Assembly: GCA_027007465.1 (NCBI GenBank) | Contig: JALTFF010000039.1 | Coordinates: 1 to 10,326, forward strand | DNA: 10,326 nt | Direction of reading: 5' to 3' | Source: a bacterium | Lineage (GTDB): Bacteria; Patescibacteriota; Patescibacteriia; Patescibacteriales; JALTFF01 | Part shown: positions 7,915 to 10,326 of the stretch, one piece after another | Layout: the number at the start of each line of letters is the position of its first letter | Numbering within the stretch: position 1 is the first letter of the stretch | The notes under the pieces: model-generated | Told to the model about the DNA's origin: nothing | The model's database searches: none | Seen by the model: the letters and a program-made list of their open reading frames with translations, nothing else | Translations under genes and position numbers: made by a program

Positions 7915-8044
7915 TAAATAAATCATTAGGCTTATTTTTATAAAAAGAAGATAAGCTCTTTTAGTCAAAAAAGGACTCCACTATGCATTTTGTTTATAAG
8001 GAATTTGTTTGCCCTGCTTAATTTACATGCGTTATAACCATGCT

Positions 8045-8117
8045 TGCGCGCGTGATGCCTTTGCGTGTTCATACCTGCTATGTTGCGGCACAGGTACTGC
8101 GCGTGACAGGCGCGCAG
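8045..8117. ncRNA. GC-rich tandem-hairpin island; candidate structured RNA or palindromic element
   Basis: Two hairpins abut without a gap. The first is tacctg (8072-8077) with caggta (8091-8096). The second is a perfect seven-pair stem ctcgcg-type arm, ctgcgcg (8097-8103) with cgcgcag (8111-8117), around tgacagg. As an alternative, gcgcgc (8046-8051) can pair with gcgcgc (8110-8115), closing a larger hairpin over the first. The 8-base word gcgcgtga occurs twice (8048-8055 and 8099-8106). On the + strand a promoter-like TTGCCC (8009-8014), 18 bases, TATAAC (8033-8038) would start RNA close to 8045. On the minus strand TTAACA (8216-8211), 18 bases, TATACA (8192-8187) would send RNA through the island towards valS. 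No T-tract terminator adjoins it. I do not recognise a known RNA family, so strand and function are open. Confidence 0.35.
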
Positions 8118-8210
8118 ACAGATAGGAATGACAAGTTTGGCGAGAAGAAGCTAATCTTTCTTTTATTTTACATAACACATAGCTTATGTATAGAAAGTTA
8201 AAATTTGTTT

Positions 8211-8235
8211 TGTTAAATAGATTTTATATTTAACA
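8211..8235. repeat. Inverted repeat tgttaaat / atttaaca
   Basis: Perfect eight-base arms (8211-8218 and 8228-8235) flank a nine-base spacer. With an internal loop the pairing can extend outwards through tttg and caaa. There is no T-tract on either strand. The left arm also contains the TTAACA of a minus-strand promoter-like pair, so it could be an operator, or simply chance pairing in AT-rich DNA. Confidence 0.45.
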
Positions 8236-8305
8236 GTGCAAACTTAAATCCGACAAACTCGGCGCAAAGCAATTTAACAAAGATTGTTTTATGCAGCTTA
8301 ATTAC

Positions 8306-8334
8306 TTGGTTTAAATTTATCATTATGTTATTAT
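8306..8334 (+). promoter_or_regulatory. Candidate promoter of the small gene at 8349
   Basis: TTGGTT (8306-8311), a 17-base spacer and TATTAT (8329-8334) form a reasonable sigma-70 pair. The start point would be near 8341, leaving a leader of about eight bases before the ATG at 8349, too short for a normal ribosome-binding site and consistent with the lack of one. Confidence 0.4.
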
Positions 8335-8348
8335 TTGTTTTATAGAGT

Positions 8349-8696
8349 ATGTCTAGTATAAAATTTCCTAAAAATACAAATAAATTATTTTGGACAAAGC
8401 ATGTTATTGAAAAAATGCAATACTATAATCTTTCAGAAAGTCGTTTACGTCGTTTATTGAATAATCCAAGTAGAATTGAGCAAGGAATTGCTCCTAATAC
8501 AATTGCTGTTATGCAGCCAACTGGTTCAAAAAAACATCCAACAGAAATTTGGCTAATGTATTGCATTGACCAAAAAACTAAAAAGAAAAAAATTATTACA
8601 GCCTGGCGTTACCCAGGAATTAGTCCTAATAACAAACCACCTAAAGTGCCAGAAGATATTATAAAAGAGTTAAATCTTTCTTTATCTGCTTCTTAA
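8349..8696 (+). CDS. Uncharacterised small protein, weakly DUF4258/RelE-like
   Basis: I do not firmly recognise this 115-residue basic protein. It opens with a short strand, then FWTKHVIEKMQYYNLSESRLRRLL (14-37), whose His18/Met23 spacing (HxxxKM) followed by a helix resembles the start of DUF4258-type proteins. Then come a G46-containing turn, strands TIAVMQ (51-56) and EIWLMYCID (66-74), and KKIITAWRYPG (80-90), again like the final strand of that fold. It has no signal peptide or membrane segment. The fold is shared with RelE/BrnT-like toxins, but no antitoxin gene is adjacent, so a toxin role is not supported. Its 3' end overlaps the convergent riboflavin kinase gene by 38 bases (8659-8696). 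It has its own candidate promoter upstream and no Shine-Dalgarno. Confidence 0.72.
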   Translation: MSSIKFPKNTNKLFWTKHVIEKMQYYNLSESRLRRLLNNPSRIEQGIAPNTIAVMQPTGSKKHPTEIWLMYCIDQKTKKKKIITAWRYPGISPNNKPPKVPEDIIKELNLSLSAS

Positions 8697-9003
8697 AATC
8701 AGTTTTATTTTTGAATTTTTTAATCTCTCTAATTTTCTTTATAACTTCTACAATAATTTCAGCGCCATAAATATCTTGATTAAATCCTTTAATAAGCAAT
8801 TCTGTTGATTTTATATTATTAAAAGTTTTTTTAAACCCATAATGAAGCAAGCCTAAATATTCTTTATTGTTTAGAATAACTTTGACCTTATAAACTCCAA
8901 AGTTAAGTGGTAGGTTTAATTTATCTAAATTAGCTGTTGGCAAACCTATTTTTCTACCTCTACCTTCTCCTTTAACTACATTTGCCTTGAACTTAAAATT
9001 CAT
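8659..9003 (-). CDS. Stand-alone riboflavin kinase domain protein (RibF C-terminal type)
   Basis: The 114-residue protein matches the riboflavin kinase domain that forms the C-terminal half of bifunctional RibF and phosphorylates riboflavin with ATP to FMN. GRGRKIGLPTANL (14-26) is the nucleotide-binding motif, with Thr23 and Asn25 of the PTAN metal/ATP site. GVYKVKV (36-42) and GLLHYGFKKTF (51-61) follow, then STELLIKGFNQDIYG (66-80), where Glu68 aligns with the catalytic base of the usual E-x-H-hydrophobic-x-D-F motif. KKIREIKKFKN (89-99) ends the domain. The FAD-synthetase half (about 180 residues) is absent, and the upstream DNA holds only 55 bases before the transporter gene, so this is a genuine single-domain gene. 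His and Asp of the E-x-H-x-x-D-F motif are replaced by Leu and Gly. A divergent or repurposed enzyme is possible. Confidence 0.82.
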   Translation of the reverse strand: MNFKFKANVVKGEGRGRKIGLPTANLDKLNLPLNFGVYKVKVILNNKEYLGLLHYGFKKTFNNIKSTELLIKGFNQDIYGAEIIVEVIKKIREIKKFKNKTDFKKQIKKDLTLL

Positions 9004-9012
9004 ATATATAGA

Positions 9013-9042
9013 AATTTAGAATAATATACTATTCTTAGACAA
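9013..9042 (-). promoter_or_regulatory. Candidate promoter of the riboflavin kinase gene with a palindrome in its spacer
   Basis: On the minus strand TTGTCT (9042-9037), 18 bases and TAAATT (9018-9013) precede the ATG at 9003 by nine bases. An inverted repeat, agaata (9018-9023) with tattct (9030-9035), nearly fills the spacer, as an operator would. Both matches are weak in this AT-rich 55-base gap, and the repeat might instead be an RNA hairpin after the transporter gene. Confidence 0.3.
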
Positions 9043-9058
9043 TTACTTCTAATAATCA

Positions 9059-10321
9059 CTATACACTTAGAAAGATTAAGCCAGTTATTGATAAGATCAT
9101 CACCAATGTTGCAGTCCAGCCTAAGATATTCAACCAACGCGTATTAGTATGCTTGCCCATTATCTTTTTATCATTGCTAACAATCATCAAGCACAATAAA
9201 ATAAATGGAGTTATCAATCCATTGATAATCGCTGTCCAATAAAGAAGAACCATTGATGAGATTTGTAAAAAATTAGCTGTTAAAGCAATTAAAATAGATA
9301 AAACAATAATTCCATAAAAAAATTTTGCCTGATTGAGTTTAAGATAAAGCCCTTCTTTTTGCTCAAATGCTTCGGATAGGGCATAGGCTGACGCTCCTGC
9401 TAAAACCGGAATCGCCAAAAGTCCAGTTCCAATAATTCCCAAACTGAATAAAAGCATTGCCTTTTGTCCAACAAACGGAACTAAGGTCATCGCCGCTTGC
9501 TGAGCAGTCTTAATATTATAAATGCCATTTTCAAACAATATTCTTCCAGCCGCAACAATGATAAGGATTGTAATTGACTCAGAGATAAACATTCCCAATC
9601 GCGTGTCCCAATTTATTTTTTTAATTTCTCGACCATTTATTCGGCGTGGCCTTTCCCCAAAACTACTAATTTTCCCTCCATCAATTTCATCCTCTATTTC
9701 TTCGCTTGATTGCCAGAAAAAAAGATAGGGTGAAATCGTCGTCCCTAAAAAAGCAACAATTGCCAAAAGATACATTTTTGAGTTTGAGAAAACTGGAATA
9801 AATAGTGATTTAATAATTTCTCCCCATTCTGGACGGGCTAAAATAGCTGAGATTGGATAAGCCAATAAAAACAGGCAAAGATATCGTAAAAATTTAGCAT
9901 AATTTCGATATGAAAGAAATATTTCTAAACCAATAATAATCAACGCAAAAAAAAGCATAAAAAGATCTCGCGGCGCGTTGACCAATAATCCAGCTACTCC
10001 ACTCATCGCTAGCAAATCAGCTCCGATATTGATTATATTGATTGCGACAAAGATAAAAATCAACGGATAATAAATTTTGCCTGAAAATCTTTTTTTAATC
10101 ACCGTTGACAATCCCTGTCCGGTAACCCAGCCAATCCGCGCGCAAATTTCCTGAACAGCAACCATTAAGGGATAACAATAAAAAGCCAGCCATAATAAGC
10201 CATAACGAAACTGAGCGCCAATATTAGAATAAGTGACAATTCCTGACGGATCATCATCCGCCGCGCCAGTCACCAAGCCCGGGCCAAACTTTTTGCTCAT
10301 CTTGCTAACCCAAGCATTCAA
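9059..10321 (-). CDS. NRAMP-superfamily divalent metal transporter, divergent DPSG subgroup (5' end may be outside window)
   Basis: The polytopic membrane protein (420 residues as read) has about 11 hydrophobic segments and aligns with the NRAMP fold. The first helix carries GPGLVTGAADDDPSGIVTYS, with DPSG at 24-27 where canonical Mn/Fe NRAMPs have DPGN. The sixth has GTTISPYLFFWQSSEE (193-208) where canonical ones have a Met-Pro-His-type motif with the metal-binding Met. The canonical soft-metal site is therefore not preserved, and Mg2+ or another divalent ion is as plausible as Mn2+. A charged cytoplasmic loop (about 207-238) with basic GERPRR precedes the next helix. The frame opens with TTG at 10321-10319 and has no stop before the window edge, so it may extend upstream. 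The ATG at 10300 (MSKKFGPG) is a good alternative start. G+C is clearly higher than in the rest of the window. Confidence 0.87.
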   Translation of the reverse strand: MNAWVSKMSKKFGPGLVTGAADDDPSGIVTYSNIGAQFRYGLLWLAFYCYPLMVAVQEICARIGWVTGQGLSTVIKKRFSGKIYYPLIFIFVAINIINIGADLLAMSGVAGLLVNAPRDLFMLFFALIIIGLEIFLSYRNYAKFLRYLCLFLLAYPISAILARPEWGEIIKSLFIPVFSNSKMYLLAIVAFLGTTISPYLFFWQSSEEIEDEIDGGKISSFGERPRRINGREIKKINWDTRLGMFISESITILIIVAAGRILFENGIYNIKTAQQAAMTLVPFVGQKAMLLFSLGIIGTGLLAIPVLAGASAYALSEAFEQKEGLYLKLNQAKFFYGIIVLSILIALTANFLQISSMVLLYWTAIINGLITPFILLCLMIVSNDKKIMGKHTNTRWLNILGWTATLVMILSITGLIFLSV

Positions 10322-10326
10322 CCGAT

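Larger units (their letters stand above)
7879..8348. other. Divergent intergenic region between valS and the small + gene
   Basis: This is the longest gene-free stretch, 470 bases. From left to right it holds the valS promoter, an AT-rich stem gcttat/ataagc (7930-7935 with 7951-7956), and a GC-rich hairpin island (about 8045-8117). These are followed by an inverted repeat acataa/ttatgt (8170-8189), the inverted repeat at 8211-8235, and a promoter-like pair before 8349. The island is compositionally unlike the flanks. I see no tRNA, T-box specifier/antiterminator consensus, SRP RNA core motif or protein gene. Confidence 0.6.

Noticed and set aside
8045..8117. SRP (4.5S) RNA, 6S RNA or tRNA
   Set aside because: The conserved SRP GGAAGGAGCAGCC-type core, the 6S bulge layout and a tRNA cloverleaf with T-loop are all missing.
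8040..8201. A 53-codon + strand open frame (starts MLARVMPLRV) over the GC-rich island
   Set aside because: Its first part is simply the hairpin sequence read as codons and its end is AT-rich spacer. The composition differs from real genes here, and there is no recognisable domain.
7879..8348. T-box riboswitch controlling valS
   Set aside because: valS is a classic T-box target in Firmicutes, but I find no AGGGTGGNACCGCG-type element. The strong promoter also leaves no leader between start site and ATG; gtggagtcc near 7975-7983 (reverse strand) is only a superficial match.
8349..9003. Toxin-antitoxin pair made of the small gene and its convergent neighbour
   Set aside because: The neighbour is a riboflavin kinase domain on the opposite strand, and a TA pair would normally be co-directional and co-transcribed.
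1..10326. UGA reassigned to glycine or tryptophan, as in Gracilibacteria or Mycoplasma
   Set aside because: All genes are full-length under the standard bacterial code with no in-frame TGA, and Trp and Gly use normal codons.
1..10326. CRISPR array, prophage or defence island
   Set aside because: There are no regularly spaced repeats and no integrase, nuclease, methylase or Cas-like gene. All recognisable genes are housekeeping, glycan or transport functions.

Overview
The window is strongly AT-rich (some stretches have under 15% G+C). It carries compact bacterial genes with short or overlapping junctions and almost no Shine-Dalgarno sequences. A single-chain glycyl-tRNA synthetase, an archaeal-style valyl-tRNA synthetase without a C-terminal coiled coil, and a stand-alone riboflavin kinase domain suggest a reduced-genome bacterium. 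My best guess is a member of the Candidate Phyla Radiation (Patescibacteria, Parcubacteria-like). This is inferred from gene style and protein character, not from a marker-gene comparison. All genes read through under the standard bacterial code.

Layout. Positions 1-113 hold the last codons of typA (+). A surface-sugar block follows on the + strand: a GalE-like NAD-dependent epimerase (269-1177), a UDP-glucuronate decarboxylase (1180-2127), a 326-base gap with a nested inverted repeat, and a GT4 glycosyltransferase (2454-3623). A 182-base convergent gap with two hairpins separates it from a minus-strand translation operon read as valS (7878-5452), glyQS (5425-4034) and a small DUF167/YggU gene (4021-3806). 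Upstream of valS lies a 470-base divergent gap with a strong sigma-70-type promoter placed so that the valS mRNA should be leaderless, plus a compact GC-rich island of tandem hairpins (about 8045-8117). Then come a small uncharacterised + gene (8349-8696), a minus riboflavin kinase domain gene overlapping its 3' end (9003-8659), and a minus NRAMP-superfamily transporter (9059 to the right edge) with clearly higher G+C.

How the genes fit. The two sugar-nucleotide enzymes could supply a UDP-hexose epimer and UDP-xylose, and the glycosyltransferase could use such donors for a surface glycan or glycolipid. No UDP-glucose dehydrogenase is visible to make the UDP-glucuronate. The valS-glyQS-DUF167 group is a housekeeping operon. 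The riboflavin kinase would make FMN from scavenged riboflavin. The transporter would move a divalent metal, but its altered core motifs make the substrate uncertain. I found no complete new defence, mobile or CRISPR-like system. The most interesting unexplained item is the hairpin island upstream of valS.
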